64,000 nt of DNA. Origin: Naasia lichenicola (lineage in GTDB: Bacteria > Actinomycetota > Actinomycetes > Actinomycetales > Microbacteriaceae). Position 1 is the first letter of the stretch; each line of letters begins with the position of its first letter. Below the pieces are notes generated by a model, which worked only from the letters and a program-made list of their open reading frames with translations, did no database searches and was not told where the DNA came from. The stretch lies in assembly GCF_004801885.1 (NCBI RefSeq), contig NZ_SSSM01000003.1:1-64000 (forward strand), written 5' to 3'. Shown here in pieces: positions 1 to 9,119 of the stretch. Both the position numbers and the translations under genes were made by a program.

Positions 1-346
1 ACGTCGCGGTGTCGATGATGTCGACGGTGCTGTTGCTGCTGTCGAACAGCAGCACGTCCTGTCCGTGCTGCACGACCTGAAGACTGCTGCTCGCCGTGGT
101 GACGACGGCGTTGAGCTCGCCGATGGCCGGGTTCGCACGGCCGATCGCCTGCTTCGAGCCGTTCGTGACCCAGACCGATCCGTCCGTGAGGTCGACGCGC
201 TGCGCGGTGTACCCGGCGGACACCACCGCGATCGTGGCCACCAGGCCGACGATGACCAGGCCACCGATGAGGGAGACGAGGAGGGACCCGTGTCGGCGCA
301 CCCAGCCCGGGGACGCGGTTCCCCGTCGATTCGAGAGTCGAGCCAC
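1..346 (-). CDS. Membrane-anchored secreted-type protein, N-terminal part (runs off the left edge)
   Basis: This is a partial gene read leftward from a GTG start three bases after the kinase stop codon. About 115 residues are visible. A short basic N-terminus is followed by one strong hydrophobic segment (about residues 23-45, LLVSLIGGLVIVGLVATIAVV), then a soluble extracytoplasmic stretch with beta-type character (DGSVWVTNGS, DVLLFDSSNSTVDIIDT). In actinobacteria, large Ig/Fn3-repeat membrane proteins often stand next to kinase, PP2C, FHA, MoxR, DUF58 and transglutaminase genes. The placement suggests this is that protein, but the repeat region lies outside the window. The gene is almost certainly cotranscribed with the kinase. 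Confidence 0.75.
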   Translation of the reverse strand, partial: MARLSNRRGTASPGWVRRHGSLLVSLIGGLVIVGLVATIAVVSAGYTAQRVDLTDGSVWVTNGSKQAIGRANPAIGELNAVVTTASSSLQVVQHGQDVLLFDSSNSTVDIIDTAT

Positions 347-349
347 GGA

Positions 350-1765
350 CTACGCGTCCACGCACTTCTCGTTGCTGTACTCGCCCAGGTCGCCGTCGCG
401 GTTGACCCGCACGCGGATGCAGATGTGCTCCCCGGCGCTCGCCGGCACGCTGAACGTGCTCGACTTCTGGGAGCTCGTGCCGTCGTCGGTCGCGACGTCG
501 TAGCTGTCGCCGGTGCGCAGGCCGGGATCCTTCCAGCTGAAGTCGACCATGCCGTCGCTGACGACCGCGCTGATGTCGCTGACCCTCGGGATCTGCGCGG
601 AGTCGCGCAGCAGGACAGTGGCAGCGGTCGCGCCGAACGCGATCACGAGCACTGCCGTGCCGACGATGCCCCAGCCGAGCATCGACATCCGTCGGGGCGC
701 GCTGGGAACGACGACCGATGCGGCGGCCGGCTCGCTCGACCTGGTCCTCGCGGGTCGCACGCCGACGAGGACGGACCCGGACTGCTCGACCGAGCGGCTG
801 CGACGACGGCGGCGGCCGGTGTCCGCCGGCGCGGTGACGAGGCCGCGGATGCGGGTGCGATCCTCGAGGTCGGCCACGGTGGCGAGCGCCCAGTCGTCCA
901 TCGCGACCTCGAGGGGTGTCTGCGGCACGCCCAGCTCGGTCTCGACGGACTGGAGCTCGCGGATCAGCTCGAGCACCGACCGCGGCCGGTTCTCGGGACG
1001 CTTGGACATGGCGCGCTGGAGGATCAGCTCCAGCCGCGGCGGCACGTCGGCCCGGCCGATCGGCTCGGGCTTGGCGCGATTGATCCGGGCGATCAGGTCG
1101 GCGGACTTGTTGGAGTCGCCGGGCACCTCGAACGGCGATCGGCCTGCGAGCAGGCTGTAGACGGTGGCCGCCATCGACCACACCTCGCTGGAGATGCTGC
1201 CGGCCGTCTCGTCCATCAGCACTTCGGGCGCCGACCACGGGATGGACAGGCCGACGGACTCCGTCTGCTCGGACTCGGCCAGGGTGGCGGCGATGCCGAA
1301 GTCGGAGAGCACCGGGTGGCCGTAGGCGGTCGTGAGGATGTTGGTCGGCTTGATGTCGCGGTGCAGGACGCCGGCTCGATGGGCGGTCTCGATCGCGCTG
1401 GCGATCTTGATGCCGATGTGCAGGACCTCGGCGACGGGCAGCTGATCCTTGCGGTAGCGCTCGCTGAGCACGGCCGAGCAGAGCTCCATCACGAGGTACG
1501 GCCGGCCGTCGGCCGAGACGCTGGCCTGGTAGACGGTGAGGATCGACGGGTGCGTGCTGAGCTGCGCCATGAGGTTGGCCTCGGCCTGGAACATCTGGCG
1601 CACGTGGTCGTTGACGACCTCGGACAGCATGACCTTGACAGCGACCTGGCGACGCGGCATGTTCTGTTCGTAGAGGAACACGTCGGCGAATCCGCCCGAG
1701 CCGAGGGCGCGCACATAGCTGAACCCCGGGAGGTTCGGTGGGGTGGATGGCAGGCGCCTGGCCAT
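350..1765 (-). CDS. Transmembrane Ser/Thr protein kinase with C-terminal Fn3-like domain
   Basis: The protein has 471 residues from an ATG preceded by GAGGGGGGTGAC. An upstream in-frame extension exists but has no ribosome site. The kinase domain covers about residues 14-275: glycine loop LGSGGFADVF (21-30), ATP-binding lysine in VAVKV (44), catalytic loop HRDIKPTN (135-142, Asp137), DFG (155-157) and APE (179-181). All key residues are intact. A basic linker (317-345) leads to one membrane helix (about 362-386). The roughly 80-residue outer domain resembles fibronectin type III and is not a PASTA array. The kinase would phosphorylate Ser/Thr in partners such as the adjacent FHA protein and be opposed by the neighbouring PP2C phosphatase. 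Confidence 0.93.
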   Translation of the reverse strand: MARRLPSTPPNLPGFSYVRALGSGGFADVFLYEQNMPRRQVAVKVMLSEVVNDHVRQMFQAEANLMAQLSTHPSILTVYQASVSADGRPYLVMELCSAVLSERYRKDQLPVAEVLHIGIKIASAIETAHRAGVLHRDIKPTNILTTAYGHPVLSDFGIAATLAESEQTESVGLSIPWSAPEVLMDETAGSISSEVWSMAATVYSLLAGRSPFEVPGDSNKSADLIARINRAKPEPIGRADVPPRLELILQRAMSKRPENRPRSVLELIRELQSVETELGVPQTPLEVAMDDWALATVADLEDRTRIRGLVTAPADTGRRRRRSRSVEQSGSVLVGVRPARTRSSEPAAASVVVPSAPRRMSMLGWGIVGTAVLVIAFGATAATVLLRDSAQIPRVSDISAVVSDGMVDFSWKDPGLRTGDSYDVATDDGTSSQKSSTFSVPASAGEHICIRVRVNRDGDLGEYSNEKCVDA

Positions 1766-1972
1766 GTCACCCCCCTCGACGCACCGGGTGCCGGTGGTCA
1801 CGGCACGGGCGGCCGTGGACAGGCCGCGCTGATGGTCCGATTCTAAGCGGGACCCCTGTATCTCAGACGTCAAGGCAACCCCCGCGTGTCCCCAGTCCGG
1901 GGTACAGCTCAGGTTGAAGGTGAGGCCGACTCACCGGTCGGGACCGCGCAGACCCTTCGGCCGGCGCCGAAC

Positions 1973-2812
1973 CTACGAGTGGCGGCCGGTGCCCCGTCGG
2001 GGGACGGTCTGGTCCAGGTCGAACTCGCCGCTGGCCGCGAGCACGTCGATCACCACGACCGTCACGTTGTCGCGGCCGCCGCGCACCAGGGCGGCGTCGA
2101 CCAGCGCGTGCGCCGTGTCGCGCGCGTTGCGGCCCGCCACCAGATGCGAGCGGATGTCCTCATCCGTCAGCTCCTTGGTGAGCCCGTCGGAGCAGAGCAG
2201 CAGGCGCAGACCCTCGGTGGCGGGGATCATCCAGAAGTCCGGCGCGGGCAGCTCGTTGAACCCGATCGCCCGCGTGATGACGTTGCTGTCCGGGTGGTTC
2301 TCGGCCTGCTCCTTGGAGATCGCGCCCGCGTCGACCAGCTCCTGGACCACCGAGTGGTCCACCGTGATCTGCTCGAAGAGGCGCCCGCGCAGCTGGTACA
2401 CCCGGGAGTCGCCGATGTTGAACACCGCCCAGTACGGATCGCTGCCGACCAGGGTGAGCGCGGCTCCGGTGACGGTGGTCCCCGTGCCGAGCGTCGACTT
2501 GCCGGAGACCCGGCCGATGTCCTGCGCGGCCGTCACCAGCGCGTGCTCGACGACGTCGGGATCGATGAAGTCCGTCTCGATGACCTCCGCGAGCCGGGTG
2601 ACGACCGCAGCACTGGCGATGTCGCCTGCGGAGTGCCCGCCCATCCCGTCGGCCACGGCGAAGACCGGATTCTGCGCGACGAAGCTGTCCTCGTTGACCG
2701 CCCGCTTGCGTCCGACGTTGGTCACGGCGGACCAGCCCAGCGTCAGCTCCACGTCGGGTCGCCGGGGGACGTGGAACGTGTGGCCCGAGTTGCTTCGACC
2801 GATCTGCGTCAC
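1973..2812 (-). CDS. PP2C-family Ser/Thr protein phosphatase
   Basis: This 279-residue cytosolic phosphatase has no membrane segment. PP2C metal-site motifs are present: RAVNEDS (37-43), DGMGGHSAGD (55-64), NIGDSRVYQL, LLLCSDGL and the terminal DNVTVVVIDV. It is expected to be a Mn/Mg-dependent enzyme that removes phosphate from Ser/Thr residues phosphorylated by the downstream kinase. It lies between the FHA gene and the kinase gene on the same strand, with a gap of about 207 bp to the kinase, so a separate kinase promoter is possible. The family call is secure; the substrates are unknown. Confidence 0.94.
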   Translation of the reverse strand: MTQIGRSNSGHTFHVPRRPDVELTLGWSAVTNVGRKRAVNEDSFVAQNPVFAVADGMGGHSAGDIASAAVVTRLAEVIETDFIDPDVVEHALVTAAQDIGRVSGKSTLGTGTTVTGAALTLVGSDPYWAVFNIGDSRVYQLRGRLFEQITVDHSVVQELVDAGAISKEQAENHPDSNVITRAIGFNELPAPDFWMIPATEGLRLLLCSDGLTKELTDEDIRSHLVAGRNARDTAHALVDAALVRGGRDNVTVVVIDVLAASGEFDLDQTVPRRGTGRHS

Positions 2813-2978
2813 TCCGTCCCTCCCCTTCCGCGCATCTTCGCTGTCGCCTTCATGCCGCCGAGCCGATCGGGTGCGAGGCGCAGCCGATACCCGACAGCAC
2901 GACGCCGATCCGATGCGATCGAGAACGAGGATCGCTCGGATCCGAGCCGTTCGATCGATCCGTTCGGGTCGGAGTCGC

Positions 2979-4319
2979 TCATCGGATCGGCAGGATCTCG
3001 ATGACGTTGCCGTCGCCGATGTCGACCAGCGTGCCCGGAACCACGACGACCGACTCGCCCTGGCGCAATTTTAGGTGGGTGGAGCCCGGCTGCGAAACGA
3101 ACGTGCCGTTCGTCGAGCGCATATCGGTGACCACGACGGTCGCGCCGTCCTGCCGGACCTCGAGATGGGTGCTGCTGACCTCCATCGAGGGCGACGGCAC
3201 CTTGAGCAGACGCGGCATGGTGCCCGTGACGATGCGCGGGCTGCTCGGCTTGCGGCCGATGTAGACCGGGGTGTCCAGCTGGTAGACCTGCCCGTTGCCG
3301 ATCCGGAACGAGTAGTGGCCGATCGAGGCGGCACCGCCACCGGGAGCGAAGCGGGGATCGGAGTCGACCCGCGACGGCGACCAGGCCTTCAGCGGCGGAG
3401 TGTCGGCGCGGTGCCGGCGTCGCGACGAGACGATCGTGTCGCCGATCTCGGCGCCGGTGCCCTGACCGGCCGAGTCGAGCTCTGCAGCGCGCTCGCCGAT
3501 CGTCCACTTGCCGCCCAGCCCCTTGACCGTGTCGTCGAGGGAGGCCGTGTCGCTCTGCGCGAATGGATCGGGCGCGCTCGCGAGGCCCGCGGGACGTGCC
3601 GAGCGCGGCATCGGCGGCAGGGGCGGCAGCGCCTTCGCGCTGGAGGAGATGGGAGCCGGAATGGCGGGAAGGGGCGTCGTGATGGGCGTGCGGTGCGAGC
3701 CCGGCGCCACCGCCAGCTTCTGGACCGGGATGGAACCGGTGATCGGCGCCGACGGCTGATGGACGACGGCAGGCGCCTCGGATCGACCCTCGCCCCGGGG
3801 GCGGGCGGGCGCGGGCACTCCCGGCGACTCTCCGACTCCGAGCGGGCTCCAGGCGAGCCAGGGAGCGCGGATGATGCCGCTGACCAGCGGAAGGTCGGTG
3901 GAGGACGGACCGGCCTCGATTCCGGCCTGCCGGTCGGACGAGCCGAGCGCCATGCCGGTGACGCGGTCGAACTCGGCGAGGTACCACGGCTGCATGTTGC
4001 GCGAGTCGATCCGTCGCGTGCCGCTGCGGGCCTGCACGTCGACGCTTCCCGTTCCGCGGACCACCACCGTCATCCGGCTGCCGAGGACGACGACGGCGAA
4101 GGCGCCGACCGCATCGGCCCCACGCGTGGGAATGGCGGCGACCACGGATTCGACCGAGGCGTCGGGCGCGCTCGCGAGCTTCCAGAGCCGCACGACCGTC
4201 GGCAGCGGGGTTCCCGGCTCGAAGCCGGCTAGGACATCGCCGGTCGCGAAGAACAGCCAGTCGGCGGAGCCGCCGGCATCGGAGGCGGGTGGGTAGAACG
4301 CATGCCCGGGGGTTGCCAA
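2979..4319 (-). CDS. FHA-domain protein
   Basis: The protein has 446 residues from a TTG start, supported by GGAGGAG six bases upstream. The N-terminal 190 residues match no family I recognise. A Pro/Ala/Ser-rich linker (about 190-340) follows, then a C-terminal FHA domain (about 345-446) that binds phosphothreonine peptides. FHA signatures are YIGRKPSS, SSTHLEV and MRSTNGTFV. The usual SRxH is SSTH here, while the NGT motif is intact. It heads the FHA-PP2C-kinase block and is probably a docking substrate or scaffold of the kinase. Confidence 0.88.
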   Translation of the reverse strand: MATPGHAFYPPASDAGGSADWLFFATGDVLAGFEPGTPLPTVVRLWKLASAPDASVESVVAAIPTRGADAVGAFAVVVLGSRMTVVVRGTGSVDVQARSGTRRIDSRNMQPWYLAEFDRVTGMALGSSDRQAGIEAGPSSTDLPLVSGIIRAPWLAWSPLGVGESPGVPAPARPRGEGRSEAPAVVHQPSAPITGSIPVQKLAVAPGSHRTPITTPLPAIPAPISSSAKALPPLPPMPRSARPAGLASAPDPFAQSDTASLDDTVKGLGGKWTIGERAAELDSAGQGTGAEIGDTIVSSRRRHRADTPPLKAWSPSRVDSDPRFAPGGGAASIGHYSFRIGNGQVYQLDTPVYIGRKPSSPRIVTGTMPRLLKVPSPSMEVSSTHLEVRQDGATVVVTDMRSTNGTFVSQPGSTHLKLRQGESVVVVPGTLVDIGDGNVIEILPIR

Positions 4320-4643
4320 GGTGCTCCTCCCCCGGACCGGTCCCCGTCAGCTGGCTCGAACCGTGCCCTTCACGGCGAGCGGACGCGGTGGGCAGGCGTG
4401 CTGCACCTGCGCCCCCGCTTGCTCGGAAGGTCCTCTCGGAGCCTCCCTCTGCAGAGGCGAGTCTATCCCGGCGGGGTGCCGCACGGGGGTGATCCGCACG
4501 GCCGGGTCGGCGCATGCGCCGCCTCCGCCCCGGACATCGAGAAGGGCTGGAATCGACACCGCATTCCACCGATTCCGCATCTTTCGCGCGCCTGGAACAC
4601 GGATCCGCTTGATCGGGCCATGACCGGCTGACAGAATCGACGA
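4320..4643. other. Divergent intergenic region, 324 bp
   Basis: No credible gene is seen here. The region must carry the promoters of the leftward FHA cluster and of the rightward asnC gene. A CAGAAT hexamer (4632-4637) ends six bases before the asnC GTG. No strong inverted repeat that would mark an AsnC site stands out. Confidence 0.5.
4632..4637 (+). promoter_or_regulatory. Candidate -10 box of a leaderless asnC transcript
   Basis: CAGAAT is followed by exactly six bases and then the GTG start. No Shine-Dalgarno sequence precedes that start. This would place transcription initiation at or next to the start codon. The inference comes from spacing alone. Confidence 0.45.
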
Positions 4644-5126
4644 GTGATCGAGCCGAGAAGGTCGAACGCGGCCAGGCCGCCCGGACTGGACTCCGTCTCC
4701 AAGGCCATCATCGAGCAGCTGCAGGCCGACGGCCGCCGCTCCTACGCCGAGATCGGCAAGGTGGTCGGCCTCTCCGAGGCCGCCGTGCGTCAGCGGGTGC
4801 AGAAGCTGACCGACTCCGGCGTGATGCAGATCGTGGCCGTGACCGACCCGATGCAGCTCGGCTTCTACCGCCAGGCGATGATCGGGATCCGGGTCAGCGG
4901 CGACACCCGCACGGTCGCCGACAAGCTCGCGAGCCTTCCGTCCGTCGACTACGTCGTGCTCACGGCCGGCAACTTCGACATCCTCGCGGAGGTCATCTGC
5001 GAGAACGACGACGAGCTCATCAACCTGCTGAACTCCGAGATCCGCACACTTCCAGGCGTCGCCTCGACCGAGACGTTCGTCTACCTCCGACTGCACAAGC
5101 AGCTCTACGACTGGGGAACCCGATGA
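4644..5126 (+). CDS. Lrp/AsnC-family transcriptional regulator
   Basis: The protein has 160 residues with an N-terminal helix-turn-helix (about 17-60, KAIIEQLQADGRRSYAEIGKVVGLSEAAVRQRV) and a C-terminal RAM/Lrp ligand-binding domain. The GTG start has no ribosome site but fits a leaderless layout. Its stop overlaps the ATG of the aminotransferase gene (ATGA), so the two are translationally coupled. It is therefore likely the local regulator of the amine-catabolic genes, responding to an amino acid or amine ligand. The family is certain; the ligand is unknown. Confidence 0.93.
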   Translation: MIEPRRSNAARPPGLDSVSKAIIEQLQADGRRSYAEIGKVVGLSEAAVRQRVQKLTDSGVMQIVAVTDPMQLGFYRQAMIGIRVSGDTRTVADKLASLPSVDYVVLTAGNFDILAEVICENDDELINLLNSEIRTLPGVASTETFVYLRLHKQLYDWGTR

Positions 5127-6604
5127 CCACGACAGAACAGCCCGTCACGTCCTTCGACACCGGCGGCACAGGCGCGGACACCGCGGCGCTCGACACCGCG
5201 CTGGCGGCGAGGTTCGACGAGGCGGACCTGCAGAAGAAGGCGAAGGACCACCTCTGGATGCACTTCTCCCGTCAGTCGACGGTCGAGTCGTCCGGGGTCC
5301 CCATCATCGTCAAGGGCGAGGGCCACACGATCTGGGACTCGAAGGGCAAGAGCTACCTCGACGGCCTCTCCGGCCTCTTCGTGGTCAATGCCGGTCACGG
5401 CCGTCGGCGCCTCGCGGAGGTCGCCGCGAAGCAGGCCGAGGAGCTCGCCTTCTTCCCGATCTGGTCCTACGCGCATCCCAGCGCGATCGAGCTCGCGGAT
5501 CGCCTGGCCGACCTCGCGCCCGGCCAGCTCAACCGCGTCTTCTTCTCGACCGGCGGCGGCGAGGCCGTCGAGACCGCATTCAAGCTCGCCAAGTACTACT
5601 GGAAGCTGCAGGGCCGCCCCACCAAGCACAAGGTCATCTCCCGCTCGATCGCCTACCACGGCACCCCGCAGGGCGCCCTCGCCATCACGGGCATCCCCGC
5701 CATGAAGGCGATGTTCGAGCCCGTCACACCCGGCGGCTTCCGGGTGCCGAACACCAACTACTACCGGTCCGAGGAGATGGGCTTCGTCTCGAGCACGCCT
5801 GAGGGCCCCGCCCGCGAGCGCGAGTTCGGGCTGTGGGCGGCGAACCGGATCGAGGAGATGATCCAGTTCGAGGGTCCCGAGACTGTCGCGGCGGTGTTCC
5901 TCGAGCCGGTCCAGAACTCGGGCGGGTGCTTCCCGCCACCCGCGGGCTACTTCGAGCGCGTGCGCGAGATCTGCGACCAGTACGACGTGCTGCTCGTCTC
6001 CGACGAGGTCATCTGCGCATTCGGCCGCATCGGACGCTACTTCGCCTGCGACGCCTACGGCTACGAGCCCGACATGATCACCTGCGCGAAGGCGATGACG
6101 AGCGGCTATTCACCGATCGGGGCCACGATCGTGAGCGAGAAGATCTACGAGCCGTTCAAGCACGGCGACACCGCGTTCTACCACGGCTACACATTCGCCG
6201 GTCACCCGGTCTCGTCGGCAGTGGCCCTCGCGAACCTCGACATCTTCGAGGAGGAGGGCCTCGTCGAGCGGGTGCGCGAGAAGAGCCCGATCTTCCGATC
6301 GACCCTGGAGAAGCTGAAGGACCTGCCCATCGTCGGCGACGTGCGCGGAGACGGCTACTTCTTCGGCATCGAGCTGGTCAAGGACAAGGCGACCAAGGAG
6401 ACCTTCGACGACGCCGAGTCCGAGCGCCTGCTGCGCGGGTTCCTGTCCAAGGCGCTCTTCGACGCGGGCCTGTACTGCCGCGCCGACGACCGCGGCGACC
6501 CGGTGATCCAGCTCGCTCCCCCGCTGACCATCGGCGAGACCGAGTTCGATCAGATCGAGAACATCCTCCGCGGCGTCCTCAGCGAGGCCTGGACGCGCCT
6601 CTAG
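5123..6604 (+). CDS. Class-III PLP aminotransferase (omega-amine/putrescine type)
   Basis: The 493-residue protein shows class-III features: glycine-rich phosphate loop STGGGEAVETAFKLA, the cofactor aspartate in SDEVICAFGR (around 294) and the Schiff-base lysine in CAKAMTSGYSPIGA (around 323). Members move an amino group from omega-amino acids, GABA, beta-alanine or putrescine to pyruvate or 2-oxoglutarate. The start overlaps the stop of the AsnC regulator. A PuuB-like oxidase follows on the same strand, which favours a role in polyamine or omega-amine breakdown over a biosynthetic role. The exact substrate is not readable. Confidence 0.9.
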   Translation: MTTTEQPVTSFDTGGTGADTAALDTALAARFDEADLQKKAKDHLWMHFSRQSTVESSGVPIIVKGEGHTIWDSKGKSYLDGLSGLFVVNAGHGRRRLAEVAAKQAEELAFFPIWSYAHPSAIELADRLADLAPGQLNRVFFSTGGGEAVETAFKLAKYYWKLQGRPTKHKVISRSIAYHGTPQGALAITGIPAMKAMFEPVTPGGFRVPNTNYYRSEEMGFVSSTPEGPAREREFGLWAANRIEEMIQFEGPETVAAVFLEPVQNSGGCFPPPAGYFERVREICDQYDVLLVSDEVICAFGRIGRYFACDAYGYEPDMITCAKAMTSGYSPIGATIVSEKIYEPFKHGDTAFYHGYTFAGHPVSSAVALANLDIFEEEGLVERVREKSPIFRSTLEKLKDLPIVGDVRGDGYFFGIELVKDKATKETFDDAESERLLRGFLSKALFDAGLYCRADDRGDPVIQLAPPLTIGETEFDQIENILRGVLSEAWTRL

Positions 6605-6664
6605 CTCTCCGCATCACCTGCGGGGCGGCCGTCCTGAGAGACGGCGCCCGGTCGAGTTCACTGT

Positions 6665-6722
6665 CGAACTGCCCAGTTCTGTCGCCTGCGATCTCGATCG
6701 AGCGGCAGAACTGGGCAGTTCG
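6665..6722. repeat. 58-bp palindromic element, copy A
   Basis: The arms are cgaactgcccagttctg and its reverse complement, separated by a 24-base loop region. The same arms and total length recur at 12575 and 34641. This copy starts 61 bases after the aminotransferase stop. It could fold as an RNA 3'-end hairpin but has no following U-tract. Confidence 0.9.
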
Positions 6723-6760
6723 CTGCACTGCTTCTGCACCTTGAGCGAAATGGATGTGCT

Positions 6761-8191
6761 GTGGGTTCTTCCACTTTGGGTTCTGACACACGGGGTTCCG
6801 ACACACGGGGTTCCGACGGCAAGCGGCCCTACCGCGAGACGAGCTTCTGGCTCGACTCCCTCGTGGAGAACGGCATCGACGATCTGACTCCCCGTCCCGC
6901 GCTCGACGGCGACGCCGAATTCGATGTCTGCATCATCGGCGGCGGGCTCACCGGACTCTGGACCGCGCACTACCTGCTCGAGACGGATCCGAAGGCGCGG
7001 ATCGCGATCGTCGAGAAGGAGATCGCGGGCTTCGGGGCCTCCGGCAGGAACGGCGGCTGGGCCTCCGCACTCTTCCCCCGCAGCGCCGCAGCGCTCGAAC
7101 GCCAGCATGGCCGCGGCGCAGCGCACGCGATGCGTCGCGCCATGATCGACACCGTCGACGAGGTGGGACGCGCCAGCAGGTCCCTCGGGATCGACATCGA
7201 CTACGCCAAGGGCGGCACGGTCGCCTACGTCCGCTCCGCGGCGCAGGAGAAGGCGGCCCGCCACGACATCGCCGAGACCCGCAAGGCCGGCGTCGACACC
7301 CTGGACTGGCTCGGGCCCGAAGCCGTTCGGGCGACCGACGCCCGAGGGGCCACCTTCGATCCGAACTGCGCGCGGATCCACCCCGCAAAGCTGGTGCGCG
7401 GGCTCGCCGCCTCGCTCGAGCGGCGCGGCGTGACGATCTTCGAGCAGACCACCGCGATCGACTTCGGAGCGCGGACGGTGACCACCGACCGCGGCGTCAT
7501 CGCCTGCGAGACGGTCGTCGTGGCACTCGAGGGATACACCTCGACCCTCAAGCGCACCCACCGTTCGCTCATGCCGCTCTACTCGCTGATGATCGCCACC
7601 GAGCCGCTCTCCGACGAGGCGTGGGACGAGATCGGCCTCGCCCACGGCCAGACCTTCAACGACTTCCGGCACCTGCTCATCTACGGGCAGCGCACCGCGG
7701 ACAACCGGTTCGCCTTCGGCGGCCGCGGGGCCCGCTACCACTGGGGCAGCACCATCAAGCCCGAGTACGACCGCGTGCAGTCGGTGTTCGACCACCTGCA
7801 CAAGACGCTGGTCGAGCTCTTCCCCGTCGCCGCGTCGGCCGCCGTCACCCACACCTGGGGCGGACCGCTCGGCGTCCCGCGCGACTGGCACGCCACCGCG
7901 GGCTACAACCCGAAGACCGGCGTCGCCTTCGCGGGCGGCTACGTGGGCGACGGCCTGTCGACCACCAACCTCGCGGGACGCACCCTCTCGGACCTCATCA
8001 CCGGCCAGCGCACCGAGCTGACCCGGCTGCCGTGGGTGGGCCACGTCTCGCCGCGCTGGGAGCCCGAGCCGCTGCGCTTCCTGGGTTCCAATGCGGGTCT
8101 GCTCGGAGCCAACATCGCGGACATCGAGGAGAAGGTCACCAAGCGCTCCTCCATCGCCGCCCGCATCCTGGGCCCGCTCACCGGGCACTGA
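6761..8191 (+). CDS. FAD-dependent amine oxidoreductase (DAO superfamily, PuuB-like)
   Basis: The protein has about 476 residues. A Rossmann FAD motif lies at about 56-66 (CIIGGGLTGLWTA), followed by FGASGRNGGWAS, typical of gamma-glutamylputrescine oxidase and related enzymes, and a C-terminal GYVGDGLSTTNLAGR FAD contact. It likely oxidises a primary or N-substituted amine to an aldehyde with H2O2 release. The start is uncertain. The GTG used opens a stretch of tandem 15-bp repeats (GSDTR units) that looks like noncoding or recently expanded sequence. Conserved sequence begins near YRETSFWLD (about residue 24). Confidence 0.88.
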   Translation: MGSSTLGSDTRGSDTRGSDGKRPYRETSFWLDSLVENGIDDLTPRPALDGDAEFDVCIIGGGLTGLWTAHYLLETDPKARIAIVEKEIAGFGASGRNGGWASALFPRSAAALERQHGRGAAHAMRRAMIDTVDEVGRASRSLGIDIDYAKGGTVAYVRSAAQEKAARHDIAETRKAGVDTLDWLGPEAVRATDARGATFDPNCARIHPAKLVRGLAASLERRGVTIFEQTTAIDFGARTVTTDRGVIACETVVVALEGYTSTLKRTHRSLMPLYSLMIATEPLSDEAWDEIGLAHGQTFNDFRHLLIYGQRTADNRFAFGGRGARYHWGSTIKPEYDRVQSVFDHLHKTLVELFPVAASAAVTHTWGGPLGVPRDWHATAGYNPKTGVAFAGGYVGDGLSTTNLAGRTLSDLITGQRTELTRLPWVGHVSPRWEPEPLRFLGSNAGLLGANIADIEEKVTKRSSIAARILGPLTGH

Positions 8192-8444
8192 ATGATGGGC
8201 GCAAGCAGCCCTATCGGCCCTGGGGGGCCTCAGGTCAGCGCGCCAGAAGCGCGCCTCGCTTCGCTCGCGGGGCGCTGCGCGCTCGAACGCCTGACGCTCC
8301 GCTCTGTCGGCCGGAACTGCTCAGGGCGAGACAGGCGTCGACGACCGTAACCGTCGTCACAGAACTTGAGCCGTGTTACTCCATCAGTGCGGAGAACGGG
8401 GCCTAAACTGTGGAAAACACCCTCGAAACCGCCCGGAGCGAGAG
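8192..8444. other. Intergenic region upstream of tspO
   Basis: No gene is seen. The left half is very GC-rich with short self-complementary runs (gcgcgcc/ggcgcgc-type) that could end the oxidase transcript. A TAAACT hexamer about 40 bases before the tspO start is a possible -10 box. Confidence 0.35.
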
Positions 8445-8999
8445 ATGTCCTACAGCACGACGGTGCCGAGCGAGAGCTACTCGCCCCCGGCCCGTCGGCG
8501 GCGCCCCGAGGCGAGATCGGTCATCGCGCTCATCCTCTTCCTGGCGATCGCCTCCGCGGTCGCGGCGTTCGGCACGGTGACCACGATCGCGAACGTGGAC
8601 GGCTGGTACGCCCAGTCGATGAGGGTCGCCTGGTCGCCGCCCAACTGGATCTTCGGGCCGGTCTGGACCACGCTCTACACGATGATGGCCGTCTCCGCCT
8701 GGCTGATCTGGCGCCGCCGGCGATTCGAGTACGTGCGCCCGGCTCTGACGCTCTACGTCGCTCAGCTCTTCCTCAACTCGGTCTGGACGCCGCTCTTCTT
8801 CGGCGGCTACGAGCTCATCGGCGTCCCGGCGCTCTGGATCGCGCTGGCCGTCATCCTGCTGCTCGATGTCTGCGTGCTCGCCTGCGTGCTGATCTTCTGG
8901 CCGATCTCACGAGCCGCCTCCATCCTGCTGATGCCCTACCTCGCCTGGATCGTCTTCGCATCGAGCCTCAACCTGGGCTCCGCGCTGCTCAACTCCTGA
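8445..8999 (+). CDS. tspO: TspO/MBR family membrane protein
   Basis: The protein has 184 residues from an ATG preceded by GGAGCGAGAG. It has five predicted membrane helices and the aromatic-rich TspO core WSPPNWIFGPVWTTLYTMMAVSAW and LFLNSVWTPLFF. It has a roughly 20-residue soluble N-terminus before the first helix (about 22-44). TspO proteins bind porphyrins and related ligands and are linked to stress and redox responses. It is a single gene between the amine cluster and tag. Confidence 0.92.
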   Translation: MSYSTTVPSESYSPPARRRRPEARSVIALILFLAIASAVAAFGTVTTIANVDGWYAQSMRVAWSPPNWIFGPVWTTLYTMMAVSAWLIWRRRRFEYVRPALTLYVAQLFLNSVWTPLFFGGYELIGVPALWIALAVILLLDVCVLACVLIFWPISRAASILLMPYLAWIVFASSLNLGSALLNS

Positions 9000-9119
9000 G
9001 CGGCTCGCGCGGGCTCTCGCCGTTCCCGGCATGCGCTCACAGGCGGCGTGCCACCCTCGTTCTGCACAGATCCTGGCCAGGACGCGTTCGAGGCATGCCC
9101 TGCTCCTAGCCTCGGCGCC

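Noticed and set aside
65-1846. Long plus-strand open frame opposite the kinase
   Set aside because: Low-complexity Arg/Ala/Asp/Gly translation, antisense to a gene with intact kinase motifs.
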